Source: Stichopus chloronotus (Eukaryota > Echinodermata > Holothuroidea > Aspidochirotida > Stichopodidae). From it: DNA of 64,000 nt. Each line of letters starts with the position of its first letter. The first letter of the stretch is position 1. Positions 11,347 to 34,830 of this stretch are shown piece by piece. Below the pieces are notes generated by a model. That model saw nothing but the letters and a program-made list of their open reading frames with translations, was not told the origin of the DNA and made no database searches. Position numbers and translations under genes: made by a program. The stretch covers positions 7,057,094-7,121,093 of the forward strand of contig CM037840.1 in NCBI GenBank assembly GCA_021234535.1, in the 5' to 3' direction.

Positions 11347-11499
11347 ATGGACATTTATCCACTTACTTTCAGCTTTCAGCGTTTGGATCACAATAGAGAG
11401 ACGGCATCCGAGCAAAATACATCCCAAGTTAGCGAATGATTAGGTTCACCGCTGCAATGCGTGGATACAGGGTAGCTTAAAGATTTGCCCTGTGTCGTT

Positions 11500-12900
11500 T
11501 AACTATATTTGTGTGTGTGTTTGTTTCACCTCAGTCTGAATTTGCTGTCTGAATTTGCTGCCCGTCTGGCCAACATAGTTACCTTTAACACATATGTTGC
11601 AGCACAATATACGTAGACTACATTGGATGAATCACAATCAAGGGGAGGGGGCCGAATGTTGTGTGTAGTGCCAGGAGGGGTTAAATTTCATCAGTGACAA
11701 TGAAACGACATACTTGTCATCTGGGTTTGCAACACTTTTTGTTACCTGTGTTTCTAGTGGTGGGAAGAATGAAGGATGTAAGAAGGGACTTAAGGTTAGG
11801 TGGCTGTCGTCTAGCAGTTAATGGGGATCATTGAAAAGTCTGAGATTGGGTTATCTGACTGATGGATACTGAAATCTGAACAAATACATTTACTTAGACC
11901 CCCGGTTTTAGATATATAAAGACAATAGGAATACGACAGTTTCTTACTTCAGGTTTGTAGGACAGGAGTTTGTTCCGACGGTAAATGGAAGCTTTTCTTA
12001 TCCAGTCCCTGATAATATGAAGAGGGTAGTCACAATCAAGAAGGAATTCTATCAGATTACTAACATGCTAACCACATTCACTCTCAGTAGAGCAGATGCG
12101 TTTAATCCTAATACATTGGGAGTACACGATTGATACTTTCAAACTAATATGGTGGAAACCATGTGTGTCAGTAGGTTTGCAATAAAGTGTAATTGCTAGA
12201 GACCTATTGTGTAACTTAACCAGTACGTCAAGAAAAGGAATTTCCTTGTCAGAAAAAATCAAAAGTGAATTTGATGGAATGGTGAAAAAATTACAATACG
12301 ATATAAAAGAGTGTGAAGCAGGTAAGCCATGAGGCCAAGTAAAAAAGATATCATCAATATATCTGTGATAATGAAACTGTCGTACTGGGAACCTCGCCAG
12401 CATCCTATCTTCAAGGTCGGCCATGAAAATGACTGCATAACTTGGAGCCATTCTGGTGCCAATTGCAGTTTCACATAGGCCTATTTGAAGATGATGTTGC
12501 CTGTTAAATTCAAAAGGATTATGGGTAAGGATAAACTCAATAATGGAACGAACAGAAATCATTTATGTACGCTTGAGAATAGCCGTTCGAGGAGAGGATT
12601 GACCTACAAGTTGATATGCCACCTTTATGTGGAATTTTAGTGTATAGCGGCACTAATATCCACAGCGACAAGATAGCAAGCAAATGGCAGGGACGTAATG
12701 TCTTTCAGTATTCTGAGAAAATGTGTGGTGTCTTGGATGTAGCTCTTCAGGGTTGATAATAAGAGGTTTAGGATACTGTAACAAACCTTCTTAAGTGTTC
12801 AGGGAGTGTACCAATACATGAAACGATAGGCCTACGGCTTAGATTAGCGATATCACTAGAAGCATTTACAACTGATTACTTATTTTCAACAAGTTTCGAC
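11500..12900 (-). pseudogene. Penelope-like element: RT plus GIY-YIG endonuclease, degraded
   Basis: On the minus strand, in order: RPIVSCIGTLPEHLRRFV (about 12860-12790); IQDTTHFLRIL and VAVDISAAIH with a following NIPH-like part (about 12770-12620); then the intact 164-aa frame 12562-12068, with GTRMAPSYA (residues 35-43), the catalytic YIDD (68-71), and PFLDVLV and YCKPTDTH blocks. Near 11650-11520, CDSSNVVYVY and, one frame over, GNYVGQTGSKFR form the GIY-YIG core. This RT-then-GIY-YIG order defines Penelope-like elements, which prime reverse transcription at nicked or telomeric DNA. There are several frameshifts and stops. The catalytic YIDD survives but the element cannot make a full protein. 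Confidence 0.85.
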
Positions 12901-14068
12901 ATTTTCACTTAGGTATAGTATAAAACGTACCAGGAGTGGGTGATGTTGGGATAAACAAATTTACCTTATCAGCTAAGCCAGAGGAAAAATTATCAATCAG
13001 ACTTAGTAGTTGTTTCTTGTTGAAGATAGGTTATTATTTTTTTTTTCTTGAGAGCAAAACTATATGGGTATCGTAGGCAAATTATGGATCAAGTTGTTAG
13101 GAGTTCGGTATCCTGGTTTTGATATGATATGCCCTTTGCACGTTGTGAATCGTTTCAGAAAAGTTTTTTAGTCATGATTGCATGAATAATATTTCCTGTC
13201 GCGTGCAAGCCTAAAGCTGGTACTAAGCAAAAAGGTACATACTTTGACAGTACATGAAGGTGCGAAACATTAATCAATAACAACATGTTCAATATTTCAA
13301 CAGCCATAATTGGACTCCCTTGAATATTGGACAAACATATTGAGTTTGAACACTTTTACTCATGGTATAGCCACTTTGTAAAAATTTTGTCAACATTTTG
13401 AAAGGCAGCATAAAGTAAGATTCCAGTCAAACGTCAACACACAGAATCAACTTACTTTTCCCCTCCCTCATCCCCATATATGACAATTCGATTCGTTTTC
13501 AGATTGACATAATTATCGGTCTACTGAACACAATAATGATATTGAGGTCTGTGGTAAAGCCCTCGTCCACTTCACTTTGCTCAAGCCATCGGCAATTGAT
13601 TAGTTCATCCTAGAGTTTATTGCATTCTCGTTCACAACGTGCAGCGATTAAGGACAGAGAAGATAAATAGGGATAAAGAAGTGAAGTGCTTAAAGGCCCA
13701 TACCACCATTAATCTGTCTCATTGACTTACACACTAAAATAGCAAAAATTGAGGGCCCCTGCAAGGTACTACATATCAAAGATTCAATGCCCATCATGTG
13801 ACTAGTAATGGTCTGGCTTATCATGGCATTCAAAAATTTCCATAAGTCGGCCAGTCAGATTTTGATCTAGAAGGAGAGAAAGTTTTGAGAGGTGCTTCAA
13901 TCGTCCTAATTTTCACATCATATTTACTTTAATTGGTGCAGGTATACTTTGTAGTATACTTTGGTGCACTGGCACGAAATAAGAGGGCACTGCGCACAAA
14001 AGGGTATACAACAGGTCCATTCACAAGAATTTGACAAGTCAAACTTTGGAATTTGGAAATCTCATCGG
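12901..14068. other. Non-coding, nothing recognised
   Basis: Possibly includes decayed 5' sequence of the PLE near 12900-13100. TTAAAGGCCC at 13689 resembles a TTAA-type transposon end, but no inverted partner was found nearby. Confidence 0.4.
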
Positions 14069-14130
14069 TGCGCCACCATCAATTGGTTCCAGAAAAACTT
14101 TTGGATTACAAGAAGTCTTTCATGACTTTG
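14069..14130 (+). repeat. Dispersed CACCATCAATTGG repeat copy
   Basis: GTGCGCCACCATCAATTGGTTCC, then AAACTTTTGGATTA, is similar to blocks at 10542, 10794 and 25725. It is short and diverged. Confidence 0.35.
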
Positions 14131-14496
14131 AGATTTGTAGTACCCCAATGAACACATATTATTATTGTATCTTACCAACCCCTTTAAACCCTTGTGACAC
14201 TGAGGTCACAATTGGTATGTCCAATCCTGAGCTGAGCCTCCTGCATGCTGAGAGACTCCTTACTTTACACTGTGATTAACCGTACTTGTATCATATAGAC
14301 AGTTGATACTTAGTCCTGGTCCTGAACAGAGCAAATTATATTATATAAATGATAGTAACGCCCAGAGCAAACATACTGGAAATATGTAGTGAGTCTGTAC
14401 TGGAAGTGTTCATGTCTGTTCGTAAGAAGAACAGAAAAAGATTACTTTGCAAGATTCATGGTAAACAAAGGGCAATACATACCAGTTTTGAAGTTT

Positions 14497-15251
14497 AACC
14501 AGAATGCAGAAATGCATTGCGGTTTCGATGATCCGATTAAGAATATTTTTGTGGAATCTGATATAATAGCATTAGTGTATACTGTGTCACATTGAGCTAC
14601 GTATGCTTTATATGAAGTATGAGATCTACACAAGCTTCCTTTCTTGAGATCATACCTCCATGTTCACAATTTGACGCTTGTTGACATGGAATGACCTTCT
14701 ACCTCCATTAAAGACTAACGTTCTTGTGCTAAATGAGATACAACTACACACTGAATACGACATCTGTCCAAGCTTCCCTTCATGAGATAATACGTTTACA
14801 AGAATTCCACACTGTGACCCTGTTGACCGTAAATGACCTTTGACCTTCACTAAAGAAAATGAAAATCTTTGTAAATTCAATGAGATAAACCTACAATCTA
14901 ATTGGGAGATCTGAACAAGTTTTCCTTCTTGAAATATTGTGCTTACATTTTCACAATTTGACCCCTGTTGACCTCAAATGACCTGTGACCTCCACCAAAA
15001 TCAACAGGAATCTGGTAATCAATGTGACAGACTCACATACCGCATGTGAAATTTGTCCAAGCTTCTTGCAATATACTGTTTACAAGTAAGCTGTGTCGGT
15101 AGGAGCACTACGCATATATCAGTATACATGTCTGCTCCATACCTAAATGGCAGGAAAATATCCGCTTCATCACTTTAACTCTGCAATCAATTAAGACCTG
15201 ATACATTCTGTAACAACCCTGAAAAAGTATGCATTTGTTTTCTTTTTAACA
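14497..15251 (+). mobile_element. Complete modular element with half-site array (type copy)
   Basis: 5' module 14497-14635: CCAGAATGCA/TGCATT.CGG hairpin, then a GATGATCCGATTAAGAAT block. Array 14636-15070: units of ~143 bp starting near CTTCCTTTCTTGAGAT, each ending with TGACC-type half-sites. The best unit, 14959-14991, has TGACCC, TGACCT, TGACCT, TGACCT with gaps of 4, 4 and 1. 3' module 15155-15251: CACTTTAACTCTGC...GCATTTGTTTTCTTTTTAAC, shared with 19078-19173. No coding frame. Hairpin terminus, asymmetric ends and tandem core fit a Helitron-like non-autonomous (HINE/pearl) element. Sequence identity of the modules between copies defines the borders. Confidence 0.7.
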
Positions 15252-15777
15252 AAATAGTGAGGAATCGAGATACACTGAGTGTCAATATGTAACCATTAAC
15301 TTGAAGAAATTAATGCCAAACACATTGGAGGGAGGGGGTGGGGTGGGTGGATGAGGGATGAGGATGGAAGATGTTAGAAAGTTTACATTTAGAAGTGCTG
15401 GTAAATTATTTTCCCATCCCCTGTGGCTATTAGCCAATATGATTGAGCAGAGCTTGGTCTCAAATCCATTGAGTTGGAGTTATGAAAATGTGTTGGTTTG
15501 TCGTAACAATGTTATAAATGGTGAAATTTTCTCCACTCTTTTTTAAGTTTAATGTGCAAAGTCTTAATGTAAAATATGCCATTCTATTCCTGATGACCCA
15601 GTATAAGCTCAGCAATATATCACGCAACATAAACCACATTTTCAAACAGTTTGGGTCAAAATTTACTTGAAAATCTAAATCTAGTCTGTTCCTGTACAGT
15701 AAGTGTAGGGCACCAGTAATACATGTATTGGCTAGGATCTATCTCAGTATTACGTATGTGTTAGGCTACAGCAAAAG
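15252..15777. other. Non-coding with G-rich stretch
   Basis: G-rich purine tract at 15328-15360 (GGAGGGAGGGGGTGGGGTGGG), possibly G-quadruplex forming. Nothing else recognised. Confidence 0.5.
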
Positions 15778-16065
15778 TACCAAGTCACTCTGAACGAAAA
15801 TATCTCGTAGAAGGAAACCTTAGTATTAAAATTTGTGAAAATGATGCGGATTGCTAGTTCGGGGTGTTACGCACATGCCATGCAAATGTTTTTGGCAGTT
15901 TTGACCGATTGAGATATTTTTTTTTATACTTTCGACATGGTATCTTGTTTTTCTGAACATGTGATAGTATCTACAGTACCAAGTGTATACAGACAACAAA
16001 ACAGCGGGTGAGACCCAACTATGGCTTTTGTGACTGAAATCTCTTACTGTAGGGAGTCTAAAACC
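15778..16065 (+). repeat. Dispersed repeat, copy 1 (partner at 20338)
   Basis: Starts CCAAGTCACTCTGAACGAAA and ends GGCTTTTGTGACTGAAATCT...GAGTCTAAAA. The same order of blocks, with moderate divergence, occurs at 20338-20612 in the same orientation. It has no coding frame and no clear terminal inverted repeat. Confidence 0.75.
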
Positions 16066-16138
16066 TTAACAACATTCGCAGTTTACATCAACAGAACGTT
16101 GTCTTTGGAATAAACGTTGGGTAAGAATTCGTTCCGAC

Positions 16139-16172
16139 CAGGGAGTTGCTATTTGACAATAGCAACTCCCTG
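16139..16172. repeat. Perfect 15-bp-stem hairpin, 4-base loop
   Basis: CAGGGAGTTGCTATT, loop TGAC, then its exact reverse complement. The duplex arms also carry GTTGCTA, an X-box-like half-site, on each strand. Probably the terminal hairpin of a short mobile element, with a small (GACA)n tract at ~16288-16302. Confidence 0.8.
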
Positions 16173-17035
16173 TTCCGGCCGTACTGCCTTGCATACTCGA
16201 TGTACTGTATATGTATGTGTGTCGGCTCCTTACATGGGCAGTATGTACTTGGGAAGAATCTATCATTCTATGCAATGTCGACGAAACAGACAGACAGACA
16301 GGTGTGCAACTGACTCAGTATAGGGAGACATACGGAGATGGGTTCAAAACTGTGGGTGAAAACGTTATTTAGCTATTTTTTCCCCAGCTTATACAACTGA
16401 GGTTTCTTTTTGGCGGGAATAACGGGGAAAATGTTACTCCATGTTTCATCAACACGAATGTTTTCCAATTTGTAGTAACGAAATGGAAACATGCATGCAA
16501 TTCACTCCTCTTTTTGCTATTCTGATGTATCTAATATGGTGGGAAGTACAGCCATATCGGCCTTTCAACTGTTTTTCTAGGTAGGTGTCCGGTACTTCGG
16601 ATACTCCTCGGTCTCGCACTTTGCTTTTGTTTTTATATCTGACAAACATTGCTACTTATTTTGATGTTCCATTGTCACCAATTTTTTTCTTTTACTAAAA
16701 TGCTAATTTGTGTTCATGTGCCCTGCAAGGTGCACAGTTTTTGCGTACACAACTTGAAGAGGTTGTGTTGTCTTCTGTTACGGAATTTTCCGTAACCCCC
16801 AATCACGGACTACTCCAATTACGTACAGTTCAGTTACGTACTCTCTGATCGACTACTTGAGAAGAGAGGGGGTACCAATTGGTTTCTTCACACGGCTTTA
16901 CTTTTTACGACGTATTATCCATTTTTCCGGGTACACCTGGTATGTTTGGTATACTTGTTAGCTGTTAATTTTGATACTGTATGTGTAGGTGTCAATGCCA
17001 TGCCCACGTATACCAGTAAATCGTCACAGTTTATT
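16173..17035. other. Non-coding, nothing recognised
   Basis: Apart from the short GACA tract near 16288-16302, no feature is supported. Confidence 0.45.
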
Positions 17036-19173
17036 AACAAGGTTTTCACACTTTGACCCTTGTTGACCTCAAATGACCGTTGACCACCATTAAAAAATAG
17101 CGTTCTTGTACTCTATAAGATACACCTACATACTTCATATGACATCTGTCCAGGCTTCCCTTCTTGAGATATTGTGTTTACAAGGTTTTCCCAAATTGAC
17201 CCCTGTTGACTTCAAATGACCTTTGACCTCCACCAGAATCAATACGGATGTTGTACTCAATGTGGTACACCAACGCACTAAATATGACATTTGTCCAAGC
17301 TTCCCTTTTTGAAATATTGTGTTTACAAGGTTTTCACAATTTGACCCCTGTTGACCCCAAATGACCTTTGACCTCCACCAAAAACAATAGGGTCCTTCTT
17401 CTCAATATGGTACACCTACATACCAAATATGAGATCTGTCCAAGCTTCCCTTCTTGAGATATCGTGTTTACAAGGTAGGGCGTCATGGACATACATACAC
17501 ACACACGCACATACGCACATACATACACACACACATATGCATGATTACAAAGGTTACGATTATCACCGAAACCAAAATCCTTACTATTTGTGAGGTAACA
17601 TGTCTGTAAGGTTATAAACTATGATCTCTACTAAATTATGACCTCACTTAACCATCAACCTCCATAAAAAAAATATCAGCAAGTATGTGCTCATCAAAAA
17701 TCACCAGTGTTAACAGTCTGAAGATCCAGTGACACTTAGTAGCTGAGATACCTTCCTTAATAAATCTTCATACTTTAAGCTTCCGGTTACCCCCAAATGA
17801 CCTTTGACCTCCATGAAAAATAATAGGGATCATCGATGACGATGAACAACCTGCACATCAAGTATGAAGTTACAGCAACTTTCCGACGTTAAGATACCAT
17901 GTTTACAAGGTTTACAAACTATGACAACACATGACATCACATGACCACACATGACCTTTGACCCCTAAAATAACAGAAATCAAGAGATATCAATGTGAAC
18001 AGAAAGTTTCAGCAACATACAGTTGTTGAGAAATTTTCCTTCAAGGAGAAGGAAACCCTGGGAATATATTCATCAAAATGAAGCAGAAGTGTTTGACAAA
18101 CATCTTCCTAAAGTTTCATTCAGAGATATTGTTTCCTATCCAAGTTACACACTTTTGAAATTCAGAGAAGGGTGCTGCCATTTTTGCCTAAGTTGAATGT
18201 AAACAACTTGACTAAGTCACATAATGATGTCAAATAACCACTGACAGCAAAAATTTTAATGTATTTCTTTATATTCTTTACCTATTATTTCTATCAATCC
18301 GAAACACACTTGTACACATTTTGTGTTGAATTACTGAGGTGTATAATGTAATAATCAAATCATTAATACTATGACTTGAATCTATGCATGAGCTGTTAAA
18401 ATTTATTGACAATGAAATATAAAAAAAAACAAAAGCCTTTCAATCACATGTGGTCTGGTGATGTCATCAGAATTTCAAAATGGCAGCTTCCTGATAATTT
18501 TTTATGAATATTCAAATTGCAATATCTTGGAAAGTAAGCAATGTATTTAACTGGAATTTGGTAACAGTGTTCACCATATGTTAGTCTCTCATTTAGCATT
18601 GTCAAAAGGACTTTAAGCTCTGGTGACCTCATAATTTATAACCTTTGACCTCCATGAAAAACAATAGGGGTCATATATTCACTATGGATCACAAATACAC
18701 CAACTTTGGAGGTCATGCACCTGTCCTTTCTTGAGATATCATGTTTACAAACCAAGGCGTGACATACACGCACAGACACACACATATACTTGCACTCATT
18801 ACGTTATCGGGATACCATCAAAGTCCCGGCAAAGAAGTCACTGGAATTTCCCCCTTTTTTTCCGATCAGCGCCTGCAGCAAGTGGTTGCCGACAGGGAGG
18901 GTGGGCTCCGGGTCATCATTTGACAGACCTCCCTCAGCAGCGACGGAAGCTGGCAACTACGCCAGTTACTAGCTGTGCGTGAGTGAGGACGGACGTGAGA
19001 GGCTCTCGCCAGCCACTGTGACCCGCCAAGGAAGCGTCCGAAGGCGCATGTGCACACGCACACACATCAATCACATAGGTATCCACTTTATCACTTTAAC
19101 TCTGCCATCAATTAAGACCTGATACACAGCTCTGTAACATCTCTGAAAAGTATGCATTTGTTTTCTTTTTAAC
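17036..19173 (+). mobile_element. Long modular half-site-array element with microsatellite and 3' modules
   Basis: Array units at ~17040-17475, period 143 bp; 17342-17374 has four half-sites spaced 4, 4, 1. An AC-rich microsatellite follows at 17480-17535, then CATGATTACAAAGGTTACGA (shared with 26270 and, inverted, 63005-63035). More diverged units run to ~18750, then a second AC-rich tract. A 3' block, 18820-19030, contains GCCAGTTAC(T/A)AG and GTGAGTGAGGA and is shared with 25280-25430. The terminal module 19078-19173 is shared with 15155-15251. The 5' hairpin module is missing. ORFs in the 18.7-19.0 kb part are repeat artefacts. Internal rearrangement is likely. Confidence 0.65.
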
Positions 19174-19221
19174 ACTAGCGCAGCAATGCCACTGTAGCTC
19201 ACACAATTGAACTGGGGGTTA

Positions 19222-19434
19222 CAGCCCTATGTTCTGACACACTTTTGTTCCCACACCCCATGTTCTGACACTCAAATGTTACATCACATTCATTACATCA
19301 GGCACCATTTTGGGTCCCAGCTATGATGCTCGGCGTAGTAATGATGCACTGATCAGCCGCTGCTGTCGGAATTTAAGTGTACAAGTCGAAATATAAGGGT
19401 GTCAGAACATAGGGGTGTCCAAACTTAGGGCAGT
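19222..19434. mobile_element. Short inverted-repeat element (CCCTATGTTCTGACAC family)
   Basis: Left side has CCCTATGTTCTGACAC and, just inside, CCCCATGTTCTGACAC. Right side has GTGTCAGAACATAGGGG followed by GTGTCCAAACTTAGGG. The ends are thus built from 17-18 bp words arranged as inverted repeats, around ~120 bp of unique sequence. Too short to encode anything; a MITE-like element of unknown superfamily. Confidence 0.6.
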
Positions 19435-20337
19435 CCACTGAACTAAGTAGAGGTAATCTTTGTTTGTGGCATTGCAAACTGAAAGTACAGTACTCGGAAG
19501 GTGACAAAATGTTACATGCAAAAAGCATATAGTTGACACACTATCAAGCCTATGACATTATCATATGCCAGTGTAGTATATTAATTTTGACATGTGATGT
19601 TGAAAAATGGTATTAGGTATACCAGCTATGGTCTGTAGAGAAGGTTAAATCTACTTCAGGTTGTGTAATATGTAAGGATGCAAGGGATAATGTTTGGATC
19701 CTGTAAGATCTGGCTTTGGCTAGATCTAAATTGAAATGTACGCTGGGCTAAATTTTTGCAATGGTTGTAAAATGAGAATGTTCACGGTTTGTACTGAGCG
19801 TTGTACGATTTTTTTTTTTTTTTTTGGCTGTTCTTTGCACATGTTCAAATTTTACTATATTTAAGATAATCCAAGTCAATGGACACATTGTAAAAACACT
19901 GCACTGTTGATATGCAACAAATCAACTTTGTTTATCAACCTGTCTAAAGAGTTTACAATGATCACTAAGCCACATGCTTTTCTAAATTAATTTGCGTGTC
20001 AATTTACTAGTATCGGAATGTGATATCGATAGGTGACAGTTCAGTTGGACTTGATGACCCACAGGGCAGATAGACTGGCCAGCCCAACCATAAAATTTGA
20101 TTATTATTTACTAGAGTGACCACAGAATAGCTCTCCAGCTAAACCTGTTCAGTTAGAGTGCCATGTGCAAAAAAGCAACCAAAAATCCAACTTTCTTCCA
20201 AAAATTACATTGCAACTCACCTACAAATTAAGCCAGTCGAAATGTAATTAGGTGGAAAAAAATATGTCTACCCCAAAAAACACACTGAAAAAATTTCAGA
20301 TAAATATCTAAAAAATGAAGAAAGAGAAGGCAAAAGC
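19435..20337. other. Non-coding; poly-T run
   Basis: A T run of ~17 near 19809-19825; otherwise nothing recognised. Confidence 0.5.
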
Positions 20338-20612
20338 CCCAAGTCACTCTGAACGAAAATATCTCGTAAGAGGAAACCTTCGAATTAAAGTTTGCGAAAA
20401 TAATGCCAATTGCTAGTTTGGGGTCTTTGCTCATGTCATGTAAATGTTTTTGGCAGTTTTGACCAATTGAGAAATTTCTTTTATACTTTCGACGTTTGAC
20501 GTTTGATGATAGTGACTATAGCACGAAGTGTGCACAGACAATAATACAACTTGTGAGATCCAACGATGGCTTTTGTGACTGAAATCTCTTACTTTTGAGA
20601 GTCTAAAAGTTA
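20338..20612 (+). repeat. Dispersed repeat, copy 2 (partner at 15778)
   Basis: CCAAGTCACTCTGAACGAAA at the start and GGCTTTTGTGACTGAAATCT near the end, as in the copy 4.56 kb to the left. It differs by small indels in the middle (a duplicated GACGTTT word near 20500). Confidence 0.75.
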
Positions 20613-21555
20613 ATATCATTCAATCAGCTTTTTATTTCATAACCATCTCTCAAACTGTATCCAATAAAATGAACAACATGACATTGTATTATTTACAGCT
20701 ACAGAGGATTCTCGATTTGATTGCCATCTTGTTTTTTCTTTCAAGGTTATAAATCATGCAACAATAGCATGCATAGGTACATTTTGACTGCAAGAGGTGG
20801 TCAAGTCACACACATAGCACACCATGAGAGGTGATCAGGTCACACACATAGAACTTCAAAACACTCCAGTAAAATTTAGAGCAAAGTTTACTCTCAAGCC
20901 AGCTGACCAGTCAAGTGGGATCTGATAACACATTTCAAGTCCCCAAGTATCCAATTGAAATCATCACTGGCCTCCTTCCCAAAGTCCGGGGGGGGGGTGG
21001 TAGGTGGTAGTGAAAATGTGTAAAACACCTTTCAAGTTGTCCACATACCTCAGAAGTTGCACCATATATGTAATTATGTTACCCTTCCTCCATGAAGAAT
21101 GTTGACCGATAACATCAGGTGACCTTACTGACCACCAGGCTAGAAGAGGGTATTTCCATAAGAAAGGGATGGGGAGGGGAAATAAAATGTGCTTTACGAG
21201 CTACTAAAAGACTAGAACAATATGCACCTAGTAATTGGTCTCCTAACAAGTCATTGATTTTGAAATATTCCTCACTGAACCAATTGAAGGAGATTTCTTT
21301 GTCCACTTCCTTCCTTCAAGCAAGAAGGAGGCAGCATAACCTAATCCATAGAACATACAACAGTATGGCATCATCAGCAAGCATAAATCAACACCTGGTA
21401 ATTCCTTGCAAACATCTCCCATCAACTTTCCTTTGGCCAACTCAGCGAATTCAGTTACAATAAATTTGGTTAAGGAAGGTCAGTAAACAACTAATTCATA
21501 AATAAACACTGTGTTCTATGGCACCGAAGAGGGATGTCGTAACCGTAGATTCACC
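20613..21555. other. Region downstream of MORN2
   Basis: Includes the probable MORN2 3' UTR (reading leftward) and two similar short segments near 20790-20850 (GGTCA(A/G)GTCACACACATAG). No other gene is supported. Confidence 0.45.
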
Positions 21556-33786
<12,231 letters not shown>

Positions 33787-33930
33787 TGTGCTTCTCTCAG
33801 AAGATTATCCAGCGAAGTGCGGCCAATCCAGTAAGCTAAATCAATGCAACTAGCCTACGGTCTAGCACCAAAGAAAAAAAAACAACTGAAAATAGATCTG
33901 GCATTGAATATGGGCGATTATGAATGATAC

Positions 33931-33950
33931 CACTTCCGTTGCTATGGTAT
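33931..33950 (-). promoter_or_regulatory. ETS and X-box-like motifs, likely MORN2 promoter
   Basis: On the minus strand, CATAGCAACGGAAGTG: an ETS core (CGGAAGTG) next to an X-box-like CCATAGCAAC half-site. It lies ~150 bp upstream of the proposed MORN2 start. Cilium/sperm genes are often RFX targets. The region also contains GGCGCCATAT (33984-33993). Confidence 0.4.
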
Positions 33951-34589
33951 GGTCGTTTTTGCATGTGACAGTGCTTTATATGAGGCGCCATATGTAACAA
34001 AATTTATGTGCAGAATATATTGATTTCCAGCAGATATATAAGTAAACTACAAGGAAACGTTTCATCCTACAAACATTAACGTTACAAAGTCACTCAATCA
34101 GTCCTAACCTTCCCCACACCCCTTTCCCCTACCTTTTACCTTCTTTTCTTCTTTCGTTTGTGTGTATTAGTGATCGGTGTAACTTGCTGTTTTCAGTTAC
34201 TGTACTGAGTGAGACCGGATGAAGACAGGTAGATCCTGTCTAAACGTCGTGATTTTGTATTTAGTCTTTTTGCATACCTTTGTTCTACTTTATTACTATA
34301 CTGATATACATTTGAGATGTTGAGTGCTGTAAGGTGGCAGATGTAATTTTACATTTTCACAAACACGCACACACATATTTTGGGAGTTTTCTCGTTTGCC
34401 AGTGGAAGGACCCTCTCTCGAACCAACCCTTAGCCAGTCCCTTCAAATTCCTAAGGGTAGTAGGCCCATGGATCCTGTATAACATGTTATATTATAACAC
34501 ACACACACGCACACACACACATATATATATACATAGCAATAATAACAAAAAAACTAAACACCAAACTCCAACAAGTAGTAGCAGTTGCA
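33951..34589. other. Intergenic with AC microsatellite
   Basis: Short (AC)n(AT)n tract at 34497-34531. The ORF 34334-34693 runs through it and is not supported. Confidence 0.5.
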
Positions 34590-34830
34590 TAAACGTGTAT
34601 TTAACGTTTCAACCTCCCCTGAGGTCTTTTTCAGAAAGATACGTAAACTTACAGTGTAGAAGGGACTTGCTTGGTGACAGAGTAGTGGGATAAGAAAGCC
34701 ATATCTTTGTTAAGACCAGTTAAATGGGAATTAAGCTTTCAAATTAACTGTTGTTCGTGTAGCTTTCTGCTCTCAGAATCCACCCACTTGTACATAACAC
34801 TTATCATTAAAAACAAAGTTATTGTGAGTC
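34590..34830 (-). pseudogene. Penelope-like element C-terminus and 3' flank, remnant
   Basis: The minus strand reads ESRKLHEQQLI, a stop, KLNSHLTGLNKDMAFLSHYS, then a tail with GACCTC...GAGGTTGAAACGTT. A Glu/Arg-rich segment followed by KL...GLN.D..F is the usual end of GIY-YIG-bearing PLE proteins. The AACGTTTCAACCTC...GAGGTC flank is common beside them. The RT domain was not found to the right; 34831-35640 may hold unreadable remains. Confidence 0.4.

Noticed and set aside
13689..13700. TTAAAGGCCC resembling a T2-type transposon end
   Set aside because: No inverted partner found within the next kilobase.
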